A stretch of DNA of 64,000 nt, taken from the NCBI RefSeq assembly GCF_036116635.1, contig NZ_CP107995.1, positions 5,332,001 to 5,396,000 of the forward strand. The letters are read 5' to 3'. This DNA comes from Amycolatopsis sp. NBC_00345. GTDB taxonomy: Bacteria; Actinomycetota; Actinomycetes; Mycobacteriales; Pseudonocardiaceae. How positions within the stretch are numbered: position 1 is the stretch's first letter; each line of letters begins with the position of its first letter. Below, piece by piece: positions 16,462-25,273 of the stretch. The position numbers and the translations under genes were made by a program. The notes beneath the pieces were generated by a model. That model saw only the letters and a program-made list of their open reading frames with translations. It made no database searches and was not told the origin of the DNA.

Positions 16462-17234
16462 TCATCGCCGTCCACCAAGGCCCCTACGACGAGCTGCCCG
16501 ACGCCGTGGCGGAGGCGTCCGCGCGGGGCGCCGGGCTCGTCGTGACCGCCGAGATGATCACCACCGGCTACGCCATCGGCGCCGCCACGCACGAGCGCGC
16601 CGAGCCGTCCGACGGCCCGTTCGCTCGCGAAATCGGGGCGCTGGCGGCAAAACACGGCGTCGCGATCGCGTACGGCTACCCCGAGCGCGACGGCGGCCGG
16701 GTGTACAACAGCGTGCAGCTCGTGGACGCGGGCGGCGCCCGGCTCGCGAACTACCGCAAGACGCACCTGTTCGGCGACCTCGACCGCGCCTGGTTCACGC
16801 CGGGGGCCGAGGCCGTGGTGCAGGCCGATCTCGGCGGGCTCCGGGTCGGGCTGCTGATCTGCTACGACGTGGAGTTCCCCGAGCTGGTCCGCGCGCACGC
16901 GCTGGCCGGCACGCAGTTGCTGCTCGTTCCGACCGCGTTGATGCGCCCGTACGAGCTGGTTGCCGAAACGCTCGTCCCGGCGCGCGCGTACGAAAGCCAG
17001 CTGTACGTCGCGTACGCGAACCGCTGCGACAGCGAGGGCGAGCTGACTTACTGCGGGCTCTCCAGCATCGTCGCGCCCACCGGCACGGTGCTGGCGAAGG
17101 CGGGTGACGGTCCGGCGCTGATCAGCGCCGACGTCGACGCCGGCGCGCTCGAAGCTTCCCGCGCCGAGAACACCCACCTGGCCGACCGCAGGCCGGAGCT
17201 GTACCGATCACTGACCGAAGGACCCAGCGCATGA
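16458..17234 (+). CDS. Nitrilase-superfamily amidase (DavA-like)
   Basis: Carbon-nitrogen hydrolase of 258 residues with the Glu-Lys-Cys triad: Glu in VTAEMITTGY, Lys in NYRKTHLFGD and Cys in GLLICYDVEFPE. Starts at GTG 16458 overlapping the permease stop; ends overlapping the next ATG (17231). In pseudomonads a similar short nitrilase (5-aminovaleramide amidohydrolase) follows lysine 2-monooxygenase, and in streptomycetes a homologous step handles 4-guanidinobutyramide. By context this enzyme should hydrolyse the amide made by the monooxygenase at 17231 to the acid plus ammonia. Confidence 0.85.
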   Translation: MIIAVHQGPYDELPDAVAEASARGAGLVVTAEMITTGYAIGAATHERAEPSDGPFAREIGALAAKHGVAIAYGYPERDGGRVYNSVQLVDAGGARLANYRKTHLFGDLDRAWFTPGAEAVVQADLGGLRVGLLICYDVEFPELVRAHALAGTQLLLVPTALMRPYELVAETLVPARAYESQLYVAYANRCDSEGELTYCGLSSIVAPTGTVLAKAGDGPALISADVDAGALEASRAENTHLADRRPELYRSLTEGPSA

Positions 17235-18925
17235 CTTCCGCCGTCCCGACCGCGATCCCCACGGAAGAGCCGCCCGGACGGCCGATCACGATGTTCGGCC
17301 CGGACTTCCCGTTCGCCTACGACGATTACCTGGAGCATCCCGCCGGTCTCGGCACGGTGCCGGCCGAGCGGCACGGCACGGAGGTGGCCGTGATCGGCGG
17401 CGGGCTTTCCGGCGTCGTCACCGCGTACGAGCTGATGAAACTCGGGCTGCGGCCGGTGGTCTACGAGGTCGACGAGCTCGGCGGCCGGCTGCGCACGCAC
17501 CACTTCCCCGGCCTGCCCGACGACGTGGTGGCGGAGATGGGCGCGATGCGGTTCCCGCCCGCGTCGACCTCGCTGTTCCACTACATCGACAAGGTCGGGC
17601 TGGAGACCACGCCGTTCCCGAACCCGCTCGCGCCCGGCACCCCGAGCACGGTCGTCGACCTCAAGGGGCAGAGCCACTACGCGCGCACGCCCGACGAGCT
17701 GCCCGCCGTGTTCGGCGACGTGGCGAAGGCGTGGCAGCGGACCCTCGACGAGCACGCGTCGTTCGCCGAGATGCAGACCGCGATCCGCGACCGCGACGTC
17801 AAGACCGTCAAGCGGATCTGGAACGAGCTGGTGCCGAAGCTCGACCACCAGACCTTCTACGGGTTCCTGTGCGATTCGCCGGCGTTCGCCTCGTTCCGCC
17901 ACCGCGAGATCTTCGGCCAGGTCGGCTTCGGCACGGGCGGCTGGGACACCGATTTCCCGAACTCGATCCTGGAGATCCTGCGCGTCGTCTACACCGGCGC
18001 GGACGACGAGCACCGGTCCATCGTCGGCGGCAGCAGGCAGCTCCCGCTGCGGCTGTGGGAGCACGCGCCGGAGCAGCTCGCGCACTGGCCCGCGGGCACG
18101 AATCTGGCCTCGCTGCACGAAGGCGGCCGGCCGCGCCCCGGCGTCACGCGGCTGCACCGCACGGCGCCGAACAACATCACGGTGACCGACGCGTCCGGCC
18201 ACATCCGCACGTTCGGCGCCGCCGTGTTCACCGCGCAGAGCTGGATGCTGCTGTCGAAGATCGAGTGCGACGAGGCGCTGTTCCCGATCGACCACTGGAC
18301 GGCGATCGAGCGCACGCACTACATGGAGTCGTCGAAGGTGTTCGTCCCGGTGGACCGGCCGTTCTGGCTGGACCCCGACCCGGTCACCGGGCGTGACACG
18401 ATGAGCATGACGCTCACCGACCGGATGCCGCGCGGCACGTACCTGCTCGGCGACGACCCGGACTCCCCCGCGGTGATCTGCCTTTCCTACACCTGGGCCG
18501 ACGACTCGTCGAAATGGCTGCCGCTGAACGTGTCGGAACGGGTCGAGGTGATGCTGCAGTCGCTGCGGGAGATCTATCCGGGCGTCGACGTGCGGCGCCA
18601 CATCGTGGGCGACCCGGTGACCGTTTCCTGGGAGGCGGAGCCGCATTTCATGGGCGCGTTCAAGGCGAACCTGCCCGGGCACTACCGCTACCAGCACCGG
18701 CTGTTCACGCATTTCGTCCAGGACCGGCTCGAAGATCGTTTCCGCGGGCTGTTTCTCGCCGGCGACGACGTTTCGTGGACGGCGGGCTGGGCCGAGGGCG
18801 CGGTGCAGACCGCGCTGAACGCGGTGTGGGGGGTGCTGCGGCACTTCGGCGGCGAAACCGCGCCCGCGAACCCGGGACCGGGGGATCTGTTCGACGACCT
18901 CGCGCCGATCGCCCTGCCCGACTGA
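17231..18925 (+). CDS. Flavin amino-acid 2-monooxygenase (lysine/tryptophan monooxygenase-like)
   Basis: Protein of 564 residues, the length of amino-acid 2-monooxygenases. These FAD enzymes oxidatively decarboxylate an L-amino acid to the amide one carbon shorter. The N-terminal GPDFPFAYDDYLEHPAGLG, the FAD motif VAVIGGGLSGVVTAYELMKL followed by GGRLRTH, FGTGGWDTDFPNSILEI and the C-terminal flavin motif FLAGDDVSWTAGWAEGAVQT closely follow lysine 2-monooxygenase (DavB) as I recall it. The substrate could be Lys, Arg, Trp or Phe. ATG overlaps the amidase stop. It forms an import-oxidise-hydrolyse operon with the two upstream genes. Confidence 0.9.
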   Translation: MTSAVPTAIPTEEPPGRPITMFGPDFPFAYDDYLEHPAGLGTVPAERHGTEVAVIGGGLSGVVTAYELMKLGLRPVVYEVDELGGRLRTHHFPGLPDDVVAEMGAMRFPPASTSLFHYIDKVGLETTPFPNPLAPGTPSTVVDLKGQSHYARTPDELPAVFGDVAKAWQRTLDEHASFAEMQTAIRDRDVKTVKRIWNELVPKLDHQTFYGFLCDSPAFASFRHREIFGQVGFGTGGWDTDFPNSILEILRVVYTGADDEHRSIVGGSRQLPLRLWEHAPEQLAHWPAGTNLASLHEGGRPRPGVTRLHRTAPNNITVTDASGHIRTFGAAVFTAQSWMLLSKIECDEALFPIDHWTAIERTHYMESSKVFVPVDRPFWLDPDPVTGRDTMSMTLTDRMPRGTYLLGDDPDSPAVICLSYTWADDSSKWLPLNVSERVEVMLQSLREIYPGVDVRRHIVGDPVTVSWEAEPHFMGAFKANLPGHYRYQHRLFTHFVQDRLEDRFRGLFLAGDDVSWTAGWAEGAVQTALNAVWGVLRHFGGETAPANPGPGDLFDDLAPIALPD

Positions 18926-19036
18926 CGGCCGGGCCCCGTCAAGGCGTACCCGGCGGTACCAGCCGATGGTGTTCGCGGGGCGACACCCTTCCCGATTGAT
19001 ATGCCTTACTGAACCGATCATGCGAAAATATGACGT

Positions 19037-19690
19037 ATGAGCACCGAGCCGGCGCCGAGATGGCGGAGACTGGAACCGGACGAGCGCAGGGAGCAGATCT
19101 ACGCGTGCGCGGCGCGGCTGTTCGGCGAACGACCGTACTCGGCTGTGTCCACTTCGGACATAGCCGCGGCGGCCGGGGTGGCCAGGGGGCTGATCAACCA
19201 CTATTTCGGCACGAAACGCGAGCTGTACCTGGAAATCGTGCGGCGCGCGCTCACCGTGCCGCGGCTGGCGGTGGAGATCCTGCCCGAGGGCCCGCTCGAG
19301 GTGCGCGCCGAAGCGGCCATCGACTGGTTCCTCGACATGGTGCGCGCGCAGGAGAAAACCTGGCTCGCGGCGATCGCCCCCGAGGGCATCGGGCGTGACC
19401 CCGAGGTGGACCGGCTCCTCGAGGATGCCGACCGCGTGTCGGCCGATCGCGTGCTCGAAGCGGTGGGCCTCTCCCCGGAGAGCGCGCACGGCGAGCAGCT
19501 GAACGCGGCCGTACGCGCGTTCGGCGGCATGGTGAAGGCGGCCGGGCGCGAGTGGCTGGTGCGCGGCTCACTGGACCGGACGCAGGTGCACACGCTGCTG
19601 AGCAAGTCGCTCGTCACGCTCGTGGGGCAGGTCTTCCCGCTGATCCAGAACTCGCCGCGCCCGGCCGGGGCGGACCACGCCGAGGCGTGA
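19037..19690 (+). CDS. TetR/AcrR-family regulator
   Basis: Protein of 217 residues with the N-terminal TetR HTH: RREQIYACAARLFGERPYSA, then STSDIAAAAGVARGLINHYFGTKRELYLEI. The C-terminal ligand domain is not diagnostic. It lies 111 bp downstream of the permease-amidase-monooxygenase operon on the same strand and may regulate it. No strong Shine-Dalgarno is visible. A terminator hairpin follows at 19694. Confidence 0.9.
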   Translation: MSTEPAPRWRRLEPDERREQIYACAARLFGERPYSAVSTSDIAAAAGVARGLINHYFGTKRELYLEIVRRALTVPRLAVEILPEGPLEVRAEAAIDWFLDMVRAQEKTWLAAIAPEGIGRDPEVDRLLEDADRVSADRVLEAVGLSPESAHGEQLNAAVRAFGGMVKAAGREWLVRGSLDRTQVHTLLSKSLVTLVGQVFPLIQNSPRPAGADHAEA

Positions 19691-19693
19691 CAG

Positions 19694-19733
19694 AACCCCT
19701 GGCACCACGAGGGGGAGGAGGGCGCCAGGGGTT
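19694..19733. terminator. Hairpin between convergent TetR genes
   Basis: Arms AACCCCTGGC (19694-19703) and GCCAGGGGTT (19724-19733) enclose a 20-nt purine-rich loop just after the stop at 19690. Likely bidirectional terminator for the convergent regulators. Confidence 0.6.
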
Positions 19734-19804
19734 CCGGCCGGCGGCCAGGGCCCCCGGTACGCGCCACGCTACGCCGTCCGGGCGCCGGTTCGGTGTCGGT
19801 TCGG

Positions 19805-20611
19805 CTATTCCGGACCGGTGAATTTCACTGAATCCGCGGTCGGATCCCCGCCGGACTGCATGGCCGGGAGATCGGCGGCGGCGAGATCCGGCCGCTCGGT
19901 CTCCAGCTCCCGCAAGCGCAGGGTCAGCCCGTCGAGACAGCGGTGCACCGCGTAGTCGTACAGCCGATCGTAATAGTCGGCGGTGAGGCTGGGGTCGCCG
20001 GCCAGGTCGTGCATCGCGGCGCCGTGCGTGGCCAGGCCGGGCAGGTCGGCGCGGTCGCGGTAGGTGGCGTACTCCTCGGTGTTGTCCAGGCGCAGCGCGA
20101 GAGTGCCGTCGCGGTCGTCCTCCATCGCGACGAACTGGCAGGCGGTGGCGATCAGCAAGTTGTACGCCAGCACGCTCTCCGGGCCGAAGCCCGCGTTCAG
20201 CAGCATGCGCATGCCGCGGTCGACCGGGCGCATGGCGGCCGCCACCGACGGGCCGAAGAGCACCATCCGCCGGGCCGTGCCGGGATAACGGCGCAGCACC
20301 ACGCGGAGTTCGACCAGCAGCTCGCCGAACCAGTCCGGCCAGGACAGGTCGTCCGCGGGCAGCCGCAGGTAGCCGACGACCCGGTCGAGCACCGCGCAGA
20401 CGACGGAGTCGCGGTCGCCGACGTGGTGGTAGACCACCGCGGGGTAGGCGTCCACGGCGGCCGCGAGCTGCCGCAGCGTCCAGTTGTCGAGGCCGAGCTC
20501 CGCGGTGAGGGCGAGTGCCGCGTCCACGACCTTTTCGGCGGTGACGGCCGGCAGTCCCGCGGCCGCGCGGGAACGAGGGCGGTTACCGGCTCTCGGGGAC
20601 GAAGGCGGCAT
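19805..20611 (-). CDS. TetR-family regulator with TetR_C-type domain
   Basis: Protein of 268 residues. After an Arg/Pro-rich leader, the HTH is TAEKVVDAALALTAELGLDN, then WTLRQLAAAVDAYPAVVYHHVGDRDSVVCAVLD, the YHHV pattern typical of the tetracycline-repressor-like subgroup. The larger C-terminal domain matches that group in length. It is divergent from the alpha/beta hydrolase at 20679 with a 67-bp gap containing the palindrome CACCG-AGCC-CGGTG at 20632-20645, a candidate operator. Confidence 0.88.
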   Translation of the reverse strand: MPPSSPRAGNRPRSRAAAGLPAVTAEKVVDAALALTAELGLDNWTLRQLAAAVDAYPAVVYHHVGDRDSVVCAVLDRVVGYLRLPADDLSWPDWFGELLVELRVVLRRYPGTARRMVLFGPSVAAAMRPVDRGMRMLLNAGFGPESVLAYNLLIATACQFVAMEDDRDGTLALRLDNTEEYATYRDRADLPGLATHGAAMHDLAGDPSLTADYYDRLYDYAVHRCLDGLTLRLRELETERPDLAAADLPAMQSGGDPTADSVKFTGPE

Positions 20612-20678
20612 GCCGGGTACCGTAGCCGGATCACCGAGCCCGGTGCCAGGCCTCGTGCTGGTGCGGCACTATCGAGGT

Positions 20679-21545
20679 ATGCCACGCGTACGGGCCAACG
20701 GCCTCGAACTCGAATACGACACGTTCGGCGACCCGGCGAACCCGCCGCTGGTCCTCGTCATGGGCCTCGGCGCCCAGATGATCACCTGGGAGACCGGGTT
20801 CTGCGAACTACTGGCGAGCCACGGCTTCCACGTGGTCCGCTTCGACAACCGCGACGTCGGCCTGTCCAGCTACCTCGACGAGCTGGGCGTCCCGGAGGTC
20901 GCCGCGGTGGCGTCCGGGCAGGTGGCCGCGCCGTACCTGCTGGCGGACCTGGCGGACGACGCCGTCGGGCTGTTCGACGCGCTCGGCTTCGCGAAGGCCC
21001 ACGTGGTCGGCGCGTCGATGGGCGGGATGATCGTGCAGCAGCTCGCGATCGACCACCCCGAGCGGCTGCTGAGCGTCACGTCGATCATGTCGACCACCGG
21101 CGACCCTTCGGTGGGCCGGCCGTCGCCGGCCGCGCTCGCCGCGCTGACTCGTCAGCCCGCCGCGACGCGGGAAGAGTCGATCGAGCAGAGCGTCGCCGCG
21201 TACCGCATGACCGGTTCCCCCGGTTACCCGGCGACCGACGAGTCCCTGCGGGAGAAGGCCGCCCGCGGCTACGACCGCGCGCTGCACCCGGAAGGCACTT
21301 TCCGGCAGATGGCGGCGGTGCTCGCCTCCGGCGACCGGACGGAGCGGCTGCGCGACGTGCGGCTCCCGTTCGCCGTCGTGCACGGCGACGCCGACCCGCT
21401 CGTGAACGTCAGCGGCGGCAAGGCCACCGCGGCCGCGGTCCCGGACGCCGAGCTGGTCCTGCTGCCCGGCATGGGCCATGACCTGCCGGAACCTCTGTGG
21501 CCGGAGATCGTCGAGACCATCGTGCGGACGACCGCGCGCGCCTGA
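20679..21545 (+). CDS. Alpha/beta hydrolase
   Basis: Protein of 288 residues starting MPRVRANGLELEYDTFGDP. Oxyanion region LVLVMGLGAQM, acidic/strand segment HVVRFDNRDVGLSS, nucleophile elbow VVGASMGGMIVQQ (G-x-S-x-G), then HGDADPLVN (Asp) and PGMGHDLPEPLW (His). It resembles the epoxide-hydrolase/lactonase-like esterases near polyketide or regulator genes; substrate unknown. Divergent from a TetR gene that may control it. The frame is open upstream to 20484, but 20679 fits the family start. Confidence 0.9.
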   Translation: MPRVRANGLELEYDTFGDPANPPLVLVMGLGAQMITWETGFCELLASHGFHVVRFDNRDVGLSSYLDELGVPEVAAVASGQVAAPYLLADLADDAVGLFDALGFAKAHVVGASMGGMIVQQLAIDHPERLLSVTSIMSTTGDPSVGRPSPAALAALTRQPAATREESIEQSVAAYRMTGSPGYPATDESLREKAARGYDRALHPEGTFRQMAAVLASGDRTERLRDVRLPFAVVHGDADPLVNVSGGKATAAAVPDAELVLLPGMGHDLPEPLWPEIVETIVRTTARA

Positions 21546-21636
21546 GGGGTCAAGAAGACGTCAAGAAGGCGGCGGCGGGCGTACGGAAAGCGTCCTCCGC
21601 CGCCGCGGTCCCGGCCGGGCGCGCTGCACTGAAAAC

Positions 21637-22068
21637 ATGCGCACCACCACGGACGGACGGCTTCCCGGCGGGCTCGGCTTCCCGCTCGGCGGAGTGGCTG
21701 TTGTCGTCGCCACCATCGCCGCGGACATCGCGGGTGCCACCGCGCACCCGGTGTACGCGCTGGTGACGCTGGTCCTCGTGGTGCTCGCCGCCGCCGCGGT
21801 CACGACACCGGCGGCGACCGCGGGCGTCGCGCTGGTCGCGTGGGCCGTCGACACCGGTTTTGTGCTCGGCCGCGCGGGCCAGCTGGTGTTCGATGCCGCG
21901 ACCGGGCAGGCCGCGCTCGTGCTCGGCGCCGCGGCCCTCGTGGGCCTCGCCGCCGCGGCCATCGTCCGCGCCGCGCGCCGGAGCGTGGTGGTACCGCGGC
22001 TCGCCGTCGTCCCCGCGCCGCGGGCCGCCGAGCCGCACCGAGCGGCCGATCGGGTCGCCTCTGCGTGA
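21637..22068 (+). CDS. Small integral membrane protein
   Basis: Protein of 143 residues starting MRTTTDGRLPGG. It has four hydrophobic segments at about 12-32, 38-58, 60-80 and 90-112, with an Arg-rich C-terminal tail on what is probably the cytoplasmic side. No family is recognised. The Ala/Val-rich composition is typical of actinomycete small membrane proteins. It follows the hydrolase by about 90 bp. Confidence 0.65.
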   Translation: MRTTTDGRLPGGLGFPLGGVAVVVATIAADIAGATAHPVYALVTLVLVVLAAAAVTTPAATAGVALVAWAVDTGFVLGRAGQLVFDAATGQAALVLGAAALVGLAAAAIVRAARRSVVVPRLAVVPAPRAAEPHRAADRVASA

Positions 22069-22149
22069 CGAGCGTCCAAATCGACTCGCCAACCCGCGAT
22101 GGGAGTGCCAGGCTGGGCCGGTCACACGTCGTCATTTGCGGAGGTAAGC

Positions 22150-22335
22150 ATGAGTGAACCGAGCCCGTCGCCCAGCGGCGAGGAGGACGACGTCAAACGC
22201 AAGTTCCGCGAAGCGCTCGAGCGCAAGCAGGCCGGTGCCCGCAGCGGCGCCGCGCACGAGTCCGCCGGCGGCAAGAACCAGCACGCCCACGGTCCCGCCG
22301 CGAACAAGCGCACGTTCCGCCGCAAGAGCGGCTGA
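22150..22335 (+). CDS. DUF5302-family small protein
   Basis: Protein of 61 residues, highly charged, starting MSEPSPSPSGEEDDVKRKFR, with the conserved VKRKFREALERKQ helix and a C-terminal HGPAANKRTFRRKSG. This is the layout of the actinobacterial DUF5302 family (function unknown). RBS GGAGG lies 8 nt before ATG 22150. A strong intrinsic terminator follows. It is probably an abundant cytoplasmic protein, given the clean signals. Confidence 0.85.
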   Translation: MSEPSPSPSGEEDDVKRKFREALERKQAGARSGAAHESAGGKNQHAHGPAANKRTFRRKSG

Positions 22336-22355
22336 TCCGCAGATCGTTCCCGGAG

Positions 22356-22384
22356 GCCCCCTCGCCCAGCGCGAGGGGGCTTTC
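22356..22384 (+). terminator. Rho-independent terminator after DUF5302 gene
   Basis: GCCCCCTCGC (22356-22365), loop CCAGC, GCGAGGGGGC (22371-22380) followed by TTT. One of the cleanest intrinsic terminators in the window. Confidence 0.8.
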
Positions 22385-22409
22385 GGCGTTTTACGGCCCC
22401 GAGTCCCGG

Positions 22410-23381
22410 TCAGGGGACGAACGAGCCCAAGTGGTCGAGCACCACGAACCGGCTGTCCGGGCTCGCCGCGGCGACCGCGGCGCGCAGCGCGGTCAGGCCG
22501 CCCGCGTCCTTCGGCGGGTCGGTGAGCGGGAAGTCGAAGTCGTCCCAGTGCGTGGCGGCCACGTAGCGCGGGTGGCCGGTCGCGCGCAGCAAACGGTCCG
22601 CGTAACCGGACACCGCGGCGCCGCCCGTGGGCATCAGGAGCACGTCCGGTGCCAGGCCGGCCAGCTCGGACTCGACGTAGTTCGAGCCGCCGAAGTCCAG
22701 CACGCCGGCGCCGCCGCCGGTCACCAGGTACGCGAGCGTGCCGCCTTCCAGCAGGTCCGCGATCGTCCGCGGCCGGTCGCGCCGTGAGAGCGGGCGGGAG
22801 CCGGGGAACGGCACCTGCGCGCGTTCGCCGACGGCCGAGTGCAGGGAGCGCAGGATCCGCACGGTGTAGCCGTCGAAGGCGAAGTACTCGCCGCCGCTCG
22901 CCACGGCGAGCTGGTCCTCCGGAGCGCCCAGCGCCGCCATGAGACTCAGATGGGTCTCGGTCCCGAACACCGTCGCGCCGGTGCGTTTCGCCAGGTAGGG
23001 GACGTCGGTGAGGTGGTCGTAATGGCCGTGGGTGACGAGGATGTGGTCGGCGCGCAGCTGCCCGCTGTCGACGTAGCCGTCGATCAGAGCGCGGTTCACC
23101 GAGAGCGGGGTCTTCGGGTCCGCACCCTCGGGCGTGTACGTCCCGGTCTTGAACCGCGTGAGCCACGGGTCGATCAGGATCGTCTTCTCGCGCCGGCCGT
23201 CGGCACTCGGGACGCGGATCTCCCAGCCGTTGTTTCCCCACCACCGCAAGGTCATCCGCGACGCGCCCGCCTTCGGCCCGCTCGCGGACGCGGCCGCCCC
23301 GGAGCCCGCCAGCAGCGCGGCCGCCGCCGCGCCCGCGCCGAGGAGCCCGCGCCGGCTCAGTCCGCCCAGTCGTTCGTTCAT
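22410..23381 (-). CDS. Tat-exported MBL-fold metallo-hydrolase
   Basis: Protein of 323 residues starting MNERLGGLSRRGLLGAGAAA. The twin-arginine signal SRRGLLGAGAAAAALLAGSG indicates export. The mature part has the metal-binding motif VTHGHYDHLTDVP and a later VAATHWDDFDFP, as in UlaG/RomA-like beta-lactamase-fold hydrolases. An upstream in-frame start at 23441 would place extra residues before the Tat motif. Divergent from the LysR gene at 23465, with a palindromic LysR-type site in between, so this gene is the likely target of that regulator. Confidence 0.88.
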   Translation of the reverse strand: MNERLGGLSRRGLLGAGAAAAALLAGSGAAASASGPKAGASRMTLRWWGNNGWEIRVPSADGRREKTILIDPWLTRFKTGTYTPEGADPKTPLSVNRALIDGYVDSGQLRADHILVTHGHYDHLTDVPYLAKRTGATVFGTETHLSLMAALGAPEDQLAVASGGEYFAFDGYTVRILRSLHSAVGERAQVPFPGSRPLSRRDRPRTIADLLEGGTLAYLVTGGGAGVLDFGGSNYVESELAGLAPDVLLMPTGGAAVSGYADRLLRATGHPRYVAATHWDDFDFPLTDPPKDAGGLTALRAAVAAASPDSRFVVLDHLGSFVP

Positions 23382-23439
23382 GCCCGCACCGAAGCACGGC
23401 CCGGCCGGTGCTGTCCAAGATCGAATCGCCGTCCTTCTC

Positions 23440-23455
23440 ATAGCCGACCGGCTAT
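23440..23455. promoter_or_regulatory. LysR-type operator palindrome overlapping the lysR -10
   Basis: ATAGCCG-AC-CGGCTAT is a perfect 7-bp inverted repeat of the T-N11-A class in the 83-bp divergent gap. Its right arm merges into TATCGT (23453-23458), which ends 6 nt before the GTG at 23465. This is consistent with autorepression of a leaderless lysR transcript. Confidence 0.6.
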
Positions 23456-23464
23456 CGTCGCAGC

Positions 23465-24421
23465 GTGGACCACCTCCGTTCGCTGCGCTACTTCCTCGTC
23501 GTCGCCGAAGAACGGCACTTCGGCCGGGCGGCCGAACGGCTCGGGATCGCGCAGCCGCCGCTTTCCCAGCGCGTCAAACGGCTCGAAGCCGAGCTGGGCG
23601 CACGGCTGTTCGACCGCGGCCCGCGGCACACCACGCTCACGGAAGCCGGTGAGGTCCTGCGTGCCGAGGCCCGCGACGTGCTCGCGCGCTGGGACCGGAT
23701 GACCACGCTCGTCGCGAAGGCCGGGCGCGGTGAGATCGACGCGCTGCGCGTCGGGATCCCGCCCGAGGTGCCGGGCCGGACGCTCGCGGCGATCGTCACC
23801 GCGTTCGCCGCGACGCACCCCGACGTCCGGCTCGACCTGCAGGAGCTGACCACCGCCGAGCAGTCCCGGCTGCTCACCGGCCACGAGCTGGACGCGGGCC
23901 TGCTGCAGCACCCAGTGGACGTCGTCGGGCTGCGGCTGGGCCCGGCCGTCGACACCCCGCTCGGCGTGGTCCTCCCCCGCGACTCGCCGCTGGCCCGCCG
24001 CGCCGAGCTGAACCTGGCGGACCTGGCCGGCGAAGGGCTGGTGCTGACCCCGCGCGCGGCCGCCCCCGGCTGGTACGACGCCGTGCTGCGGACGTGCTGG
24101 GAGCACGGCTTCCGGCCCGCGTCCGTGCGCCACGCGCGTAACCCGGAGTTCGTGCTGGGGCTGGTGCTCGCCGGGCACGGCGTCGCGTTCGAGCCGGGAA
24201 TGGTGGCACGTAAGGAACCTCGCGTCGTCTGGCGTCCGCTGGCCGGCGGCGTGCTGCACACGCGGATGTCCTTCGCCTGGCCCGTCACCAGTCCGCACCC
24301 GCAGGCCGCGCGGCTCGCGGAGGTCGCCGCGGCGGTCCTCCAGGACGACGGCGTTTCCCGTCTGCTGCCGGCTTCGGACGAGCCGCAACGCCCGTGGGAC
24401 GTGTTCTACCGGGGCGGCTGA
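23465..24421 (+). CDS. LysR-family transcriptional regulator
   Basis: Protein of 318 residues starting with GTG (DHLRSLRYFLVVAEERHFGR). The winged HTH is AAERLGIAQPPLSQRVKRLE, then AELGARLFDRGPRHTTLTEAG; the effector-binding domain follows. It sits divergently from the Tat-exported hydrolase and overlaps a palindromic operator (23440-23455). No Shine-Dalgarno is visible, so it is probably leaderless. It ends 3 bp before the convergent beta-lactamase-like gene. Confidence 0.92.
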   Translation: MDHLRSLRYFLVVAEERHFGRAAERLGIAQPPLSQRVKRLEAELGARLFDRGPRHTTLTEAGEVLRAEARDVLARWDRMTTLVAKAGRGEIDALRVGIPPEVPGRTLAAIVTAFAATHPDVRLDLQELTTAEQSRLLTGHELDAGLLQHPVDVVGLRLGPAVDTPLGVVLPRDSPLARRAELNLADLAGEGLVLTPRAAAPGWYDAVLRTCWEHGFRPASVRHARNPEFVLGLVLAGHGVAFEPGMVARKEPRVVWRPLAGGVLHTRMSFAWPVTSPHPQAARLAEVAAAVLQDDGVSRLLPASDEPQRPWDVFYRGG

Positions 24422-24424
24422 GGC

Positions 24425-25273
24425 TTACGCGCGCAGCTGCTCCACGGCGGCCCGCGCGGCTTCGCCGATGGCCCGGTCGATCCCGGGCGCACGCAGGTTC
24501 CCGGCGCCGCCACGGGTGAACACCGCGATCGCGTACTCGGTTCCGTCCGGATAGGACGCGACGCCGATCTCGTTGCGCAGCCCCGGCATCGTGCCGGTCT
24601 TGCCCGCGACCGCGACGTCGGCCGGGAAGCCCGCGGTGAGCCGGTACCAGTTCACCTGCTGCCCCATCAGGTCGCGGACCAGCGCGCAGGCCTCCGGCGG
24701 GCCCGCCGCGTCCCGCCAGATCAGCGACAACAGCTCGGTCATCTCACGCGGGGTGCTCGCCGTGGTGTGCGCGGGGTCGAGCGCGCGCGGCGGCCGCCCG
24801 GCCTCGGCGTCGTCGAGGATCGTGCCCAGGACATCGCGCGGGGCACCGGAAATCCGCGTCCGCGCCAGGCCCAGCTCGGCCACCAGCGAGCGGACGTTCT
24901 CGACGCCGACGCGGTCGAAGAGCAGATCCGCCGCGGTGTTGTCGGAGACCGAAAGGGCCAGTCGCGCCGCGTCGCGGAGGCTGTACTCGACGTCGTCGGC
25001 GCAGCCCGCCGAGCCCGCGCCGCCCAGCCGGTCCGCCGCCCGCGCGCGGACGCGGTCGCGCGGGTCGAGCTGCCTGGCGGCGACCTGCCGCGCGAACTCC
25101 AGCACCAGCGGGACTTTCACGATCGACGACAGCACCACCGGCTCGTCGGCGCCGAGCGCCACCTCGTCCCCGGCCCCGTCCCCGGCCCCGGTCCCGGCCC
25201 CGCCAACGCCGACACGGCGGGCGTGCAGGAAGCCCCGCACGCCCGCCGCGGTCAGGATTTCTCCGGGTGTCAC
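24425..25273 (-). CDS. Class A beta-lactamase-like serine hydrolase
   Basis: Protein of 282 residues from GTG 25273. The three penicillin-recognising motifs are present: SxxK in VLSSIVKVPLVLEF, SDN in LSVSDNTAADLLF and KTG in VAGKTGTMPG. No signal peptide and no clear ExxLN omega-loop are seen, so a cytosolic esterase or peptidase-like role is as likely as antibiotic resistance. The start codon overlaps the stop of the dehydrogenase gene (GTGTGA), suggesting translational coupling. A Pro/Gly/Ala-rich insert GAGTGAGDGAGDE lies near the N-terminus. Confidence 0.82.
   Translation of the reverse strand: MTPGEILTAAGVRGFLHARRVGVGGAGTGAGDGAGDEVALGADEPVVLSSIVKVPLVLEFARQVAARQLDPRDRVRARAADRLGGAGSAGCADDVEYSLRDAARLALSVSDNTAADLLFDRVGVENVRSLVAELGLARTRISGAPRDVLGTILDDAEAGRPPRALDPAHTTASTPREMTELLSLIWRDAAGPPEACALVRDLMGQQVNWYRLTAGFPADVAVAGKTGTMPGLRNEIGVASYPDGTEYAIAVFTRGGAGNLRAPGIDRAIGEAARAAVEQLRA

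Noticed and set aside
24425..25273. Calling the serine hydrolase an antibiotic-resistance beta-lactamase
   Set aside because: No export signal or clear omega-loop Glu; it is translationally coupled to an amino acid dehydrogenase gene, so resistance is not supported.
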